DNA of 20,581 nt. Origin: a virus. The notes beneath the pieces were generated by a model, which did no database searches, was not told where the DNA came from, and was given only the letters and a program-made list of their open reading frames with translations. Location of the stretch: IMG/VR virus record IMGVR_UViG_3300042934_000239, positions 1 to 20,581 of that record; one strand, 5' to 3'. Every line of letters starts with the position of its first letter. Position 1 is the first letter of the stretch. The position numbers and the translations under genes are program-made. Positions 4,996 through 12,726 of the stretch are shown in pieces.

Positions 4996-5411
4996 TGTCC
5001 GGCCCATCGTGAGGACCGCGCGGGCGCCTCGTAGACACGCTCGGGATCGAACGGGTTCGCGCGGTGATACCGGCGCGAGTTGCAGGGGACGCAACAGGGG
5101 CGGAGGTTCGTCGCCTCGTCGCCGCCGCCGACCGATCGGGCGATCACGTGATCGGCCGACGTCGCGACGCCGCCGCATATCCAACAGATACGGCCCTGTT
5201 CGGCGAGGACGGTCGCGGTGATCGCCGAGGCGTAGCGGCCGCGCCAACAACGGAGGTCAGGCCGGTGCGGCTTGTGGCACTTCTCGCACCATTCGACCGC
5301 GAGGGCGTCGGCGTATCCTGCCAGGGTGACTGTTGACCCGACGACGGCCACGGGTTCGGAGTCCGGGCGGCCGCCGTCGGGGGTCATGTTGGGGGCGTCG
5401 GCGTCGATCAC
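4992..5411 (-). CDS. HNH endonuclease
   Basis: A 139-residue protein starting at GTG 5411, overlapping the upstream stop (GTGA). The HNH core is CWICGGVATSADHVIARS, then GGDEATNLRPCCVPCNSRR. Its likely zinc ligands are Cys76, Cys79, Cys107 and Cys110, with catalytic-type His88 and Asn102. A second Cys/His cluster (Cys42, Cys45, His49, Cys55) lies before it. In cos phages an HNH protein next to terminase assists genome end cutting. Here it lies far from the terminase genes in linear order, after the lysis genes, so a packaging role is possible but unproven; a free-standing nuclease is the alternative. Confidence 0.85.
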   Translation of the reverse strand: MIDADAPNMTPDGGRPDSEPVAVVGSTVTLAGYADALAVEWCEKCHKPHRPDLRCWRGRYASAITATVLAEQGRICWICGGVATSADHVIARSVGGGDEATNLRPCCVPCNSRRYHRANPFDPERVYEAPARSSRWAGQ

Positions 5412-5737
5412 GGCGGCGCCCCCTTCGCTGTTGCGCGAGTCTCGGCCGACGGCGTCGACGTCGTCGGCGACGCCGTCGGGGGCGGGGCGTAGTAGTCGCG
5501 GCCGTCGGGGCCGCGGGTCGTGGCGACCTGTTCGCCGACCTTGTACCCGAGGAACGCGATCAGGCCGGTCGCGAGTGTCTGCCCGACGTTGTTGAGAAAG
5601 TTCAGGCCCTCCGACGACGTCGGCATCGGGTGAAGGGCGGCGATGATCAACGCGGCCGCCCACCCGCCGCCGACGAGGACGGCGAGGGCGAACGCGGACC
5701 GTCCGGCCCAGTAGTCGCGCGACGTCGCCTCAGACAC
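5408..5737 (-). CDS. Two-span membrane protein, holin candidate
   Basis: A 109-residue protein starting at GTG 5737, 8 bases inside the upstream gene. There are two hydrophobic stretches: about 13-34 (SAFALAVLVGGGWAAALIIA) and about 49-66 (NNVGQTLATGLIAFLGYK). The tail is Pro/Thr/Ala-rich and polar, from about residue 72. Size, two spans and position soon after the endolysin fit a holin. Holins have no diagnostic motif, so the call rests on topology and neighbourhood. Confidence 0.65.
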   Translation of the reverse strand: MSEATSRDYWAGRSAFALAVLVGGGWAAALIIAALHPMPTSSEGLNFLNNVGQTLATGLIAFLGYKVGEQVATTRGPDGRDYYAPPPTASPTTSTPSAETRATAKGAPP

Positions 5738-6068
5738 GGCGGCCCCTGACGGTCCGGGGGATCACGTGGGGAGGCTCGCCCCACGCGAACCGGCGGGTCG
5801 ACTGGACGTGTTCGAGTTGCAGGCGGCCCGCGTAGGCGAACCCGGCGACCTCGGCGACCGTCTCCGGATCACGGTCGTCGGCGTGGTCGTCGGCGACGTT
5901 CGACAGGCGCCGGGCGGTGTCGACGAGGGCCTGATACATGAGGGTCGACTTCGACCACAGGTCAGCCTCGGTCAGGTACTTACCGACGAGTTCGCGAAGG
6001 TCGGCGATCGCCTCGGGCGCCTTCAGGCCCGACGTCACGGCCGCCCACTCGACGCCGCCGGGCGTCAT
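5730..6068 (-). CDS. Hypothetical helical protein in the lysis region
   Basis: A 112-residue protein. The start is ATG 6068, in an ATGA overlap with the 39-residue membrane protein. It is predicted mostly helical: APEAIADLRELVGKYLTE, TLMYQALVDTARRLSNVADD, ETVAEVAGFAYAGRLQLEHV. No transmembrane segment or known domain. Tight coupling on both sides suggests co-expression with the membrane proteins. Confidence 0.7.
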   Translation of the reverse strand: MTPGGVEWAAVTSGLKAPEAIADLRELVGKYLTEADLWSKSTLMYQALVDTARRLSNVADDHADDRDPETVAEVAGFAYAGRLQLEHVQSTRRFAWGEPPHVIPRTVRGRRV

Positions 6069-6184
6069 GCGAACGCCGCCCACACGAACAGGGCGAACAC
6101 GGCCGCGCCGAACGCGCCGACGAGAACCCACGTGACGACCTCGGAGCGCTCGTAACGCGGCCCCCACTTCATATGTTCGTTCAT
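6065..6184 (-). CDS. 39-residue single-span membrane protein
   Basis: It starts at ATG 6184 after GAAAGGCAGGGCGC and ends in an ATGA overlap with the next gene. The N-terminus is hydrophilic (MNEHMKWGPRYERSE). Residues about 16-39 (VVTWVLVGAFGAAVFALFVW) are one transmembrane segment. It is a candidate second holin, antiholin or small lysis helper. The paired 12-bp boxes (6168-6186) cover its first codons, just as they do at the double-HTH gene, so both proteins begin MNExM. Confidence 0.7.
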   Translation of the reverse strand: MNEHMKWGPRYERSEVVTWVLVGAFGAAVFALFVWAAFA

Positions 6185-6186
6185 AT
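6168..6186 (-). repeat. Box pair over the 39-residue gene start
   Basis: Read leftward, TATGAAC and TATGAAG repeat at exactly 12 bases, with the start codon inside the first box. Orientation relative to the gene is the same as at 3105-3123 and opposite to 1920-1940 and 20412-20430. Confidence 0.6.
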
Positions 6187-6441
6187 GCGCGCCCTGCCTT
6201 TCACAAAGGTCATAGACGTCGCGGCCCCCCGGTCGTGACGTACGTCAGTCTCCCCTGTGATCGCGTCGATAATCAAGGCCGGATCGAACTTCGACCCGAT
6301 CCCGCCGCGGCCGTGGTCGACACGTCGGCCGGTCGCCTTCTCGGCGATGACGATCGCCTCGCGGATATCGTCGGCGCCGTTCACCTGAACGTCGGTCGGC
6401 GGCGCGTTCCCGCCGACGAGGGTGAGCATGTAGTCAGTCAC
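6181..6441 (-). CDS. Hypothetical protein after the endolysin
   Basis: An 86-residue protein starting at GTG 6441, 8 bases inside the endolysin end. It begins MTDYMLTLVGGNAPPTDVQV (first residue GTG), followed by a helix IREAIVIAEKATGRR and FDPALIIDAITG. No family is recognised. An exact operator palindrome (6236-6247) sits in frame near the 3' end and encodes DVRH, so its codons are constrained by two functions. Confidence 0.65.
   Translation of the reverse strand: MTDYMLTLVGGNAPPTDVQVNGADDIREAIVIAEKATGRRVDHGRGGIGSKFDPALIIDAITGETDVRHDRGAATSMTFVKGRARI
6236..6247. promoter_or_regulatory. Palindromic operator TGACGTACGTCA inside coding sequence
   Basis: An exact copy in the 3' end of the 86-residue gene, about 50 bases upstream of the 39-residue gene. 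No -10 or -35 fits around it, so it may act as a roadblock (stoperator-like) site rather than a promoter operator. Confidence 0.6.
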
Positions 6442-7138
6442 GGCCGCCGCCGTGTCCCGGGCCGCCGTCGTCCTCGTCGACGTCCAGGGCCTCGGCGAGG
6501 GCGTGAACGGTCGTGTTCGTCGAGGCCAGGAACCCGCGGGCCTCGAAGGTCTGTAGGGACCCGTCCGGCCGGGTGATGTAGCGGCCTTCCATGTCCTGAT
6601 CAGGCACGGGCGATTGCCACACGGCGACGTCGAAGAAAGGCCAGGAACTCATACCGGCCGGGAATCCGTTGACGTCTCGGAAGAATTCGAACATGCAATC
6701 CTTGATCAATTGCTTGTCGTCGTTCGTGAGCATGTTTCCTCCCATAATCGGATAGCCGAGAATGTTGTCGGTCCAGCCCAGGTAGGGCCGTCCGATCTGC
6801 TGTTGTCTCTGTGTCAGGGAACAGGTGCCGACGACGCCGTTATACGGCCAGTCGGTCGCGGCGCACATTCCGCCGCCGAGGGAAATGACAACGTCGCCCG
6901 CCGCGCTATTCGACCGGGGGCCGAAATACACGGGATATCCCGCGGGCGGGTTCCAATCGTCCGGGACCTTCCCGGGCGATCCTAGCCAGGCGTCGTAGGC
7001 CGTCGCGTAACTACCCGACGAACTCGCGCCGTTCGCCTTATACGCCTGCCAGACGTAATGCAGGCAATAACCCGGGTTGACGTTCCCGAACGATAGAAGC
7101 GTGTTCGCCGAGGCGATGCCATTTACAGGTGTGACCAT
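6434..7138 (-). CDS. Endolysin (CHAP/NlpC-P60-like cysteine peptidase)
   Basis: A 234-residue protein. ATG 7138 was chosen because GGAGGG lies just before it and TAATG links it to the upstream stop; the frame upstream of it gives an atypical arginine-rich extension. Cys25 in NPGYCLHYVWQAYKANG is the likely nucleophile. Later blocks AAGDVVISLGGG and YLGWTDNILGYP match the pattern of actinophage peptidoglycan peptidases. In relatives a histidine is usual where GDVVIS stands; here it is Asp, so the catalytic His must be elsewhere or the active site is altered. The C-terminal 90 residues end in an acidic, Gly-rich tail. It cuts host cell wall at lysis. Confidence 0.75.
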   Translation of the reverse strand: MVTPVNGIASANTLLSFGNVNPGYCLHYVWQAYKANGASSSGSYATAYDAWLGSPGKVPDDWNPPAGYPVYFGPRSNSAAGDVVISLGGGMCAATDWPYNGVVGTCSLTQRQQQIGRPYLGWTDNILGYPIMGGNMLTNDDKQLIKDCMFEFFRDVNGFPAGMSSWPFFDVAVWQSPVPDQDMEGRYITRPDGSLQTFEARGFLASTNTTVHALAEALDVDEDDGGPGHGGGRD

Positions 7139-7647
7139 TACGACCCTCCGATTCTCCAATTCCCGCCCGAGTTCACGTACGGGATCGCGATCCGCCACGT
7201 GCCGCCCGCGTTCACGTAGGCGATCGTGTTTCGCCACGTGCCGCCCGCGTTCACCCGCGGCCCCCGCGGGATGCGGGGCGGCTCGGGGAGGGCCTGACCG
7301 ACGGCCGTATAGCCGAGGATCGCGTAATTCGCGTACGCGTTGACCGATCCGCCCGGGAACGTCCCATCCGGGTTATGCACGACCCAGAAGTAACCAGACC
7401 AGATGTAGAAGTCCGTGCCATTCCGAAAGTCGAACGTGAGGTTCGACGCCGCCCCGAGCTGCCCGTTAGGTCCGACGACCTCCCACCCGCTGACCGGGTC
7501 GTTCGAGAATGTCGGCGAATACGCGTCCTTGTGAATGCGTGCCCACGCGTAGAAGTACGACGCATTGTCGGGGATCGACTGTTGTACGTAGGCCGTATCT
7601 ACTTGCAGGCTGAACGGCCTATTCGGGAATGGGGCGGACGAGACCAT
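7138..7647 (-). CDS. Minor tail protein with C-terminal tandem repeats
   Basis: A 169-residue protein, ATG 7647, 3 bases after the previous stop, without a clear Shine-Dalgarno sequence. The body is rich in aromatic residues (YFYAWARIHKDAY, FYIWSGYFWVVHNPDG), typical of sugar or cell-wall contact. The C-terminus holds three tandem copies of about 13 residues built on VNAGGTWR, the last as VNSGGNWR, ending GGS. Position between fibre-type proteins and the endolysin suggests a receptor-binding or tail-tip accessory protein. The specific role is inferred. Confidence 0.6.
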   Translation of the reverse strand: MVSSAPFPNRPFSLQVDTAYVQQSIPDNASYFYAWARIHKDAYSPTFSNDPVSGWEVVGPNGQLGAASNLTFDFRNGTDFYIWSGYFWVVHNPDGTFPGGSVNAYANYAILGYTAVGQALPEPPRIPRGPRVNAGGTWRNTIAYVNAGGTWRIAIPYVNSGGNWRIGGS

Positions 7648-7650
7648 GCG

Positions 7651-7896
7651 CTAGACCAACTTGAAATAGATATCGCCCTCGGACCCGCCCGCGGGGTTCG
7701 CGGTCCCGTAGGTGATCCCGAGGTTCGTTTTCGCGGGGAGTTTCGCATTCGCGCCGGTCCCGCCGCCCGCGATCGGCAGGACGACGCCGAGGGCCGTATC
7801 GACCTGTGTCGCGAGGGTCCTGATCGCGTCGTCGCCCTGTCCGACTTTGTCGGTATCTTCCGGATAAGTGAACCCGCGGTTCGGTGTGTTTCCCAT
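7651..7896 (-). CDS. Short tail fibre-type protein
   Basis: An 81-residue protein. The N-terminus RGFTYPEDTDKVGQGDDAIR matches the attachment motif of the next protein upstream (YPLGTDRVVDGDNAIRALA). A fibre-type segment LPIAGGGTGANAKLPAKTNL follows, then a short C-terminus ending FKLV. It looks like a shortened paralog keeping only the anchor and neck of a tail fibre protein. Confidence 0.65.
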   Translation of the reverse strand: MGNTPNRGFTYPEDTDKVGQGDDAIRTLATQVDTALGVVLPIAGGGTGANAKLPAKTNLGITYGTANPAGGSEGDIYFKLV

Positions 7897-7899
7897 CGC

Positions 7900-8403
7900 T
7901 TATTGCCTCACCCATTCGATTGTGAACATGCATCCCGTAGGCGTGTTCTGTGTCTGCGCGGACCCGTACCCGAACATGCGGACGACGTCGCCGACGGCGA
8001 GGCGGACGATGCCCGTTCCGGACACGTGCTGTTGGTTGTTTTGGTAGTCGTAGGCGCACACGCCGACGTCGGCGGCCGACGAGTTGACGGTCGCCTGAAC
8101 GGCGAGGACCGTCGAGTTCGCCACCATGCGGAGGTTGACCGTCACCCGGTACAACCCGGCGGTCTGAATCGTCGCGGCGGCGGCCGCCCACGTGATCTTG
8201 TTCCGTTCGGCCCCGGCGGCGACCGGGAGGGCGGTCGACATGAGTGCCCACGCGCCCGCGAGTGTCTGCTGTGCGGTCTGCCGGGCGTTCAGTACCGGCA
8301 TGTAGGACGACACGGCCTCGGCGAGGGCGCGGATCGCGTTGTCGCCGTCGACGACGCGATCCGTTCCGAGCGGGTACGGGAGGCCCTGAGGGGTCGTAGC
8401 CAT
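7900..8403 (-). CDS. Minor tail protein (fibre/appendage)
   Basis: A 167-residue protein, ATG 8403 after ATAGGAAAGGTTCATACGCA. The N-terminal anchor motif (YPLGTDRVVDGDNAIRALAE) is common in actinophage tail proteins. Residues about 40-167 are a beta-rich C1q/TNF-like trimer-type domain: GLYRVTVNLRMVANS, VGVCAYDYQNNQ, LAVGDVVRMFGYG, CMFTIEWV. It is probably a trimeric appendage at the tail tip involved in host binding. Confidence 0.65.
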   Translation of the reverse strand: MATTPQGLPYPLGTDRVVDGDNAIRALAEAVSSYMPVLNARQTAQQTLAGAWALMSTALPVAAGAERNKITWAAAAATIQTAGLYRVTVNLRMVANSTVLAVQATVNSSAADVGVCAYDYQNNQQHVSGTGIVRLAVGDVVRMFGYGSAQTQNTPTGCMFTIEWVRQ

Positions 8404-8407
8404 TGCG

Positions 8408-8427
8408 TATGAACCTTTCCTATGTTC
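8408..8427 (-). promoter_or_regulatory. Start-associated box pair around the ribosome binding site
   Basis: On the + strand TATGAAC (8408-8414) and CTATGTTC (8420-8427) are 13 bases apart (TATG to TATG). Read leftward, the Shine-Dalgarno GGAAAGG lies between them. The same design precedes the 67-residue, protease and portal genes. Confidence 0.45.
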
Positions 8428-11005
8428 AGGGTCCGGCGACGCCGCGTAGGTCGTCCCAGGTGATCGACGGGTCCCACGCGTTCCATATCCACGCGGGATC
8501 GTTCGGCAGGTCGTCCCATGCCGCGTTGTGCCCCTGCCCGGCGGCGCGCGACACGTTTAGGTCGAGGTCCCACCCGCCGCGGACGAACGAATACGTCCCG
8601 CCTTCGAGGTAGATCGGCGCCGTCGGCCCGGTCGGCGACCAGGCCGGGAGGTCGGTCAACAGGAGCGGTTGCCCGCCGCGGGTGACGCCGTTGAGAAGGA
8701 TGATCAGCGACGTCGCGGCCGTCGCGTCGGGAACCGACATGTCGGCGTCGGCGACAGTCAGGCCCGAGATGCGCCAGGACGCCCCGAGACGCGCGATCAG
8801 TTGGTCGGCGACCGCTTGCGCCTGTGGTGCCGTGACGACGAGGGAATCGAGGTTCACGGCCCGCGTACCGGCGTCGACCTCCCGGCCTTCGTTCACGGCC
8901 TCGACGCGATGCGCGACGGTCGTCGGGTTCAGGTCCTCGTCAACGGTCTGTTCCTGCCAGGTGACCGACACGCGCGTCGCGATATCCGAGACGTCCTGAT
9001 AGAAGGTGACCGGGTCCCGGATGATGTCACAGGCCGATATCGAGGGCGGCGCGTCGGGGTCGTCGGTGAAGTCGACCGGGACGATCCGGATGATCCCGCC
9101 GACGAGGCCGAGTTCGTACAGGGCGAGGCGTAGGGCGGGGTCCTCCAGGCGGACGTACGGCCCGATGACCGGGTGAGTCGCCGACCACAGGACGCCGTCG
9201 ACGGACTCGGCGACCTCGGCGAGAAGGCCCGCGGCCGCCTGGTGATCGACGTCGTCCCACGTCAAGTTGATCCCGGTCAGGGACGGGTCTATCTCGATCT
9301 GAATCGGGTTCTCGTCGGGCCGCTTGGCGAGGGTGAGGATCCGTGTCGTCCGCGCGGCGACCGTCTCCATAGGCCAGGGCGTGTCGCCGATGTACCGGTT
9401 CCCGAGGTCGCCGAGAAAGTCCGTCGCGGTGATATCTAGTTGAGGCTCGCCCCACTCGTTCGACCAGGCGCCCTCCATATCGGTGATGCGGCCCGAGAAC
9501 ACGAGGACCGACGTCGACGTCGCGTCCTGAGGGCCGAGGACCTCGACGGAGTCGACCCACACGTTCGAGAAGTCCCGCCACAGATACCCCGTGGCAAACA
9601 TCGTCGCCCAGGTGATCGCCGGGTCGAGTTCGCCCCACGTGCCGCCGCCGGACGACTCGAACTGAAGGCCGATCCATGAGGACTCGATGCCCGGCGAGAA
9701 CACGACTTCGAGGGTCACCCAGGCCCCAGTACCGACTACCGACGTCGTGTAGGCCGTCAGGGGGGTCGCCGCGGCCGCGTACGGCCCCGAGTAGGCAACC
9801 GGCCGCATGCGGACTGTCATCGCGGCAGGGACCCACACACGGCCGCGTATGGTCCACGTCTCGCCGCCGCGCGTCGACTGAATGCCGATCCATGCGAGGG
9901 GGTTCGTCCCGGGGGCCTGCAGTTGCCCGGGCGGGAAGTTGACGATCGCCGCTTTCGACGGGTCCGGGGTCGACCACATCGCCGAGTACCCGCCGGGGGT
10001 CTCCGACTTCGAGGTCGTCCGGGAGACGGTCGCGTTCGTCGCCGACGACCGAACCTCGGCGGCGAACGTCGGGTCCGTGAATGTGTTGTCGGTTCCCGGC
10101 CCGGCGATATCCGCGGTCGCGAACACGTCGACGCGGGCGCCGAGGCGGAACACGTCGAGGACCGTCGCGCCGCCCGGGTCGTCGACGACCCGGAACGTAC
10201 ACGTCGACGGCTCGGGCTGATCGACGGTCGTCGACCGGCCCCACGTGATCGACAGGCCGTCGGTGCCGACGACGCCCTGTGGCATGAGGTCCGGCGGGAG
10301 GTCCGCGGTCCAGGTGCCGACCTCGTGAACGGTCGCCGAGGCGTTCGCCGTCGACGTCCAGCGGTTGCGGAACGCGGGGTCCGGGCTGATCGTGCCGCCG
10401 TCGAAGTAGTCCGACCCGGCAGTCGCCGCCGTCTCGATGATCACCCCGGCGCCTTCGAGGAACGTCCCGAGCGGGACGGAAGGGGTCGCGACAGTGAACC
10501 CGGGGTTCGTCCCGGCCGCGACGTTCGCCGACGTCACCATGACGTCGACCTCGACGTCGACGCCCGCGGGCAGGGCCGGGAGGGGGACGCCCGCCCCGGC
10601 GTTCGTCCCGGTCAGGACGTCGGGACGGGCGGTGATCACGGCGCTACCCGCCGAGATACTGACACTCGATCGCAACAGGAACCGGACCCGGTAGGTCGTG
10701 TTCCCGAGGTAACCCGTCGTCAGAAGGCGCCACCCGATCGGCCCGGCCGACGCCCCGGCCCGGGTCGCCCGTCGCGACGACGAGAAGTCGCCGATCGCGG
10801 GACCGAACGAACCCGTCTCGGTCGTGCCGTTCGCGAGGAACGCCCCGGCGACGGCGCCGGTCGCGTCGGCGCGCGGGTTGATATGCAGGTTCCGCCGTGT
10901 CTCGGTCCAGGGGTCGCCGTAGTAACCCGCGCCCCAGTCGATACACCCGTCGTCGAGTCGGAGGCCGTCGACCTCGACGACAATCTCGACGCCCGTCCGA
11001 CTCAT
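8426..11005 (-). CDS. Large minor tail protein (tail tip), modular
   Basis: An 859-residue protein starting in an ATGA overlap with the tape measure gene. After a short N-terminal strand region (1-35) comes a jelly-roll-type module (about 36-215, NLHINP to DYFDGGTISPDP and RNRWTSTANASATV), frequent in actinophage tail proteins. A second module (about 303-497, TFTDPTFAAE to WVDSVEVLG) is inserted between two halves of a tail-hub strand unit (VLDVFRLGARVDVFA and VLVFSGRITDMEG). Residues 500-859 are hub-like (QLDITATDFLGDLGNRYIGD) and end WDDLRGVAGP. No separate Dit or Tal gene is present, so this protein probably combines their roles. Carbohydrate binding by the modules is inferred. Confidence 0.75.
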   Translation of the reverse strand: MSRTGVEIVVEVDGLRLDDGCIDWGAGYYGDPWTETRRNLHINPRADATGAVAGAFLANGTTETGSFGPAIGDFSSSRRATRAGASAGPIGWRLLTTGYLGNTTYRVRFLLRSSVSISAGSAVITARPDVLTGTNAGAGVPLPALPAGVDVEVDVMVTSANVAAGTNPGFTVATPSVPLGTFLEGAGVIIETAATAGSDYFDGGTISPDPAFRNRWTSTANASATVHEVGTWTADLPPDLMPQGVVGTDGLSITWGRSTTVDQPEPSTCTFRVVDDPGGATVLDVFRLGARVDVFATADIAGPGTDNTFTDPTFAAEVRSSATNATVSRTTSKSETPGGYSAMWSTPDPSKAAIVNFPPGQLQAPGTNPLAWIGIQSTRGGETWTIRGRVWVPAAMTVRMRPVAYSGPYAAAATPLTAYTTSVVGTGAWVTLEVVFSPGIESSWIGLQFESSGGGTWGELDPAITWATMFATGYLWRDFSNVWVDSVEVLGPQDATSTSVLVFSGRITDMEGAWSNEWGEPQLDITATDFLGDLGNRYIGDTPWPMETVAARTTRILTLAKRPDENPIQIEIDPSLTGINLTWDDVDHQAAAGLLAEVAESVDGVLWSATHPVIGPYVRLEDPALRLALYELGLVGGIIRIVPVDFTDDPDAPPSISACDIIRDPVTFYQDVSDIATRVSVTWQEQTVDEDLNPTTVAHRVEAVNEGREVDAGTRAVNLDSLVVTAPQAQAVADQLIARLGASWRISGLTVADADMSVPDATAATSLIILLNGVTRGGQPLLLTDLPAWSPTGPTAPIYLEGGTYSFVRGGWDLDLNVSRAAGQGHNAAWDDLPNDPAWIWNAWDPSITWDDLRGVAGP

Positions 11006-12720
11006 GACCGGCGCCCTCGGTTGATCTGAACGCCGCCGGTGCGACGTTGGCGGGCGACCAGAAGGGCCTCGATCCGGCGGGCGATCGTGTCGGCCGAGTC
11101 GAGGCCGCCGTTCACGTTGATCGTCGTCCCGGCGCCGCCCGTCGAGGCATACGCGGCAGGGGCGGCGAAGGATGCAGAGCGGGCCGAGAACCCGGCGGCC
11201 GCGGGGGCGAGGGCGAACGTCGAGAACCCGGACGGCGCGGCCGACCGGGCGCCGCCGCCGAGAAGGTTCCCGATCGCGCCGAACACGTCGGGAATCTTGA
11301 TCCGGCCTAGCCAGTTGATCACGTTCTTGATCGCGCCTACGACGTTGTTGAACGCGTCGACGACCCAGCGGATCGGCGTCAGGATCGCGTTCAGGACCGA
11401 CGAGAACACGTCGCCGAGGACCTTGAACACGGCGTTCACGGCCTGTACGGCGCCGGTCCAGGCCGAGACGAAGAAGTTGACGATCGCGTTGATCACGGCC
11501 CGGATGCCGTTAAAGACAGACTCGAAAACTGTGACGTACGCCAGGATGATTGCCTTGACGTTGATCACGGCCGTATTCCACGCGTGAACGAAGAAGTCGA
11601 CGACGGCGGCGACGGCGGCCTGTATCCCGGCCCACACGGACTCGAAGAAACTTGCGATATTGGTCCACAAACCGATGAAGAAGTTTCGGAAATCTTCGTT
11701 CGTGTTCCACAGGTAGATGAACGCGCCGACGAGGGCCGCGACGGCGGCGATGATGATCCCGATCGGGTTGGCGGTGAGGGCGGCGTTCCACGCCCACTGT
11801 GCCGCCGTCGCGACGGTCTGAGCGACCTTGACGACGGCCAGGACGGCGTTATAGGCGATCAGGGCGCCGTTCACGAGAAGGATGACAGCGGCGAGGGCGC
11901 CGACGATCCCGAGTAGCGGCAGGATGACCGACGAGTTCTGCTGTACGAAGTTCGCCATTTCGCCGAGGGCGCCGGTCACGGCCGCGACGGCCGGGAGAAG
12001 GGCCGCGCCGAGGGCGGCCGCGGCGTTCGCCCATTGCGCCTGCATTTGCTGTGTCTGCCCGGCGACCGTGTCGGACTCGCGGCCGAACTGCCCGAGGGCG
12101 CCGCCCGCCTGCTCGGTCGCGAGGCCCATGATCGTCTGAGCCTTCGCGGCCGTCAGGGCCTCGCCTTCGAGGCCGGATAGGCCCTGTTCAGCGAGGGCGG
12201 CATTCACGGCGGTCTGATTGAGGGCGAGGCCGTAGCGTTCGGCCGGGTCGGCCTCGCCGCGGAGGGCGGACCCGAGGGCGTTGACGGCGTCCGTCGTCGT
12301 GCCGCCGTAGGTCGCGGCGAGGTCGGCGCCGAGGCGGATCAGGTCGTCCGTGTTCCCGGCGACCTGGTCGAACGGGACGCCGAGATTCTTCAGTTGCGCG
12401 CCGATCGTGGCGGCGAAGTTCGAGTACTCGGCGGTTGACAGGCCGACCGACGAGGACGCGTCGGAGGCCCACTGTTTCACCTGTGCGGAGGACTCGCCGA
12501 ACACGGCGTCAAGGGCGCCGAACGCCTGTTGCACGTCGGACGCGGCGTTCACGGACGCGATGCCGATCGCGGTTACGCCCGTCGCGACGGCGGCCGCCGG
12601 GATCGCGAGTGACTGCATGCCCGACGAGAACTTGTCGAAGTCGGACGTTGCTTTGTCGATCCCGTCGGCCGCCTTGGTCGCGTCCGTGATGATCCGAACG
12701 ATCAGGTCAACAGAAGCCAT
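11002..12720 (-). CDS. Tape measure protein
   Basis: A 572-residue protein, ATG 12720 after CGGAGGTAACCGAAC. It has the usual tape-measure composition: an N-terminal helical start (DATKAADGIDKATSDFDKFS), Ala-rich repeats, a hydrophobic block around 255-345 (LLGIVGALAAVILLVNG, IGIIIAAVAALVGAFIYLW), aromatic helical repeats (FFIGLWTNIASFFESVWAG), and a Gly/Ala/Ser-rich end. At the family's rule of about 0.15 nm per residue, the tail would be near 85 nm. It follows the frameshifted chaperones and overlaps the tail-tip gene, the standard siphovirus order. A one-mismatch copy of the operator lies inside (11532-11543). Confidence 0.92.
   Translation of the reverse strand: MASVDLIVRIITDATKAADGIDKATSDFDKFSSGMQSLAIPAAAVATGVTAIGIASVNAASDVQQAFGALDAVFGESSAQVKQWASDASSSVGLSTAEYSNFAATIGAQLKNLGVPFDQVAGNTDDLIRLGADLAATYGGTTTDAVNALGSALRGEADPAERYGLALNQTAVNAALAEQGLSGLEGEALTAAKAQTIMGLATEQAGGALGQFGRESDTVAGQTQQMQAQWANAAAALGAALLPAVAAVTGALGEMANFVQQNSSVILPLLGIVGALAAVILLVNGALIAYNAVLAVVKVAQTVATAAQWAWNAALTANPIGIIIAAVAALVGAFIYLWNTNEDFRNFFIGLWTNIASFFESVWAGIQAAVAAVVDFFVHAWNTAVINVKAIILAYVTVFESVFNGIRAVINAIVNFFVSAWTGAVQAVNAVFKVLGDVFSSVLNAILTPIRWVVDAFNNVVGAIKNVINWLGRIKIPDVFGAIGNLLGGGARSAAPSGFSTFALAPAAAGFSARSASFAAPAAYASTGGAGTTINVNGGLDSADTIARRIEALLVARQRRTGGVQINRGRRS
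11532..11543. promoter_or_regulatory. Near-copy of the palindrome within the tape measure gene
   Basis: TGACGTACGCCA differs from the consensus at one base. It lies in the middle of a long gene with no gene start nearby. It may be a weak roadblock site or chance. Confidence 0.25.
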
Positions 12721-12726
12721 GTTCGG

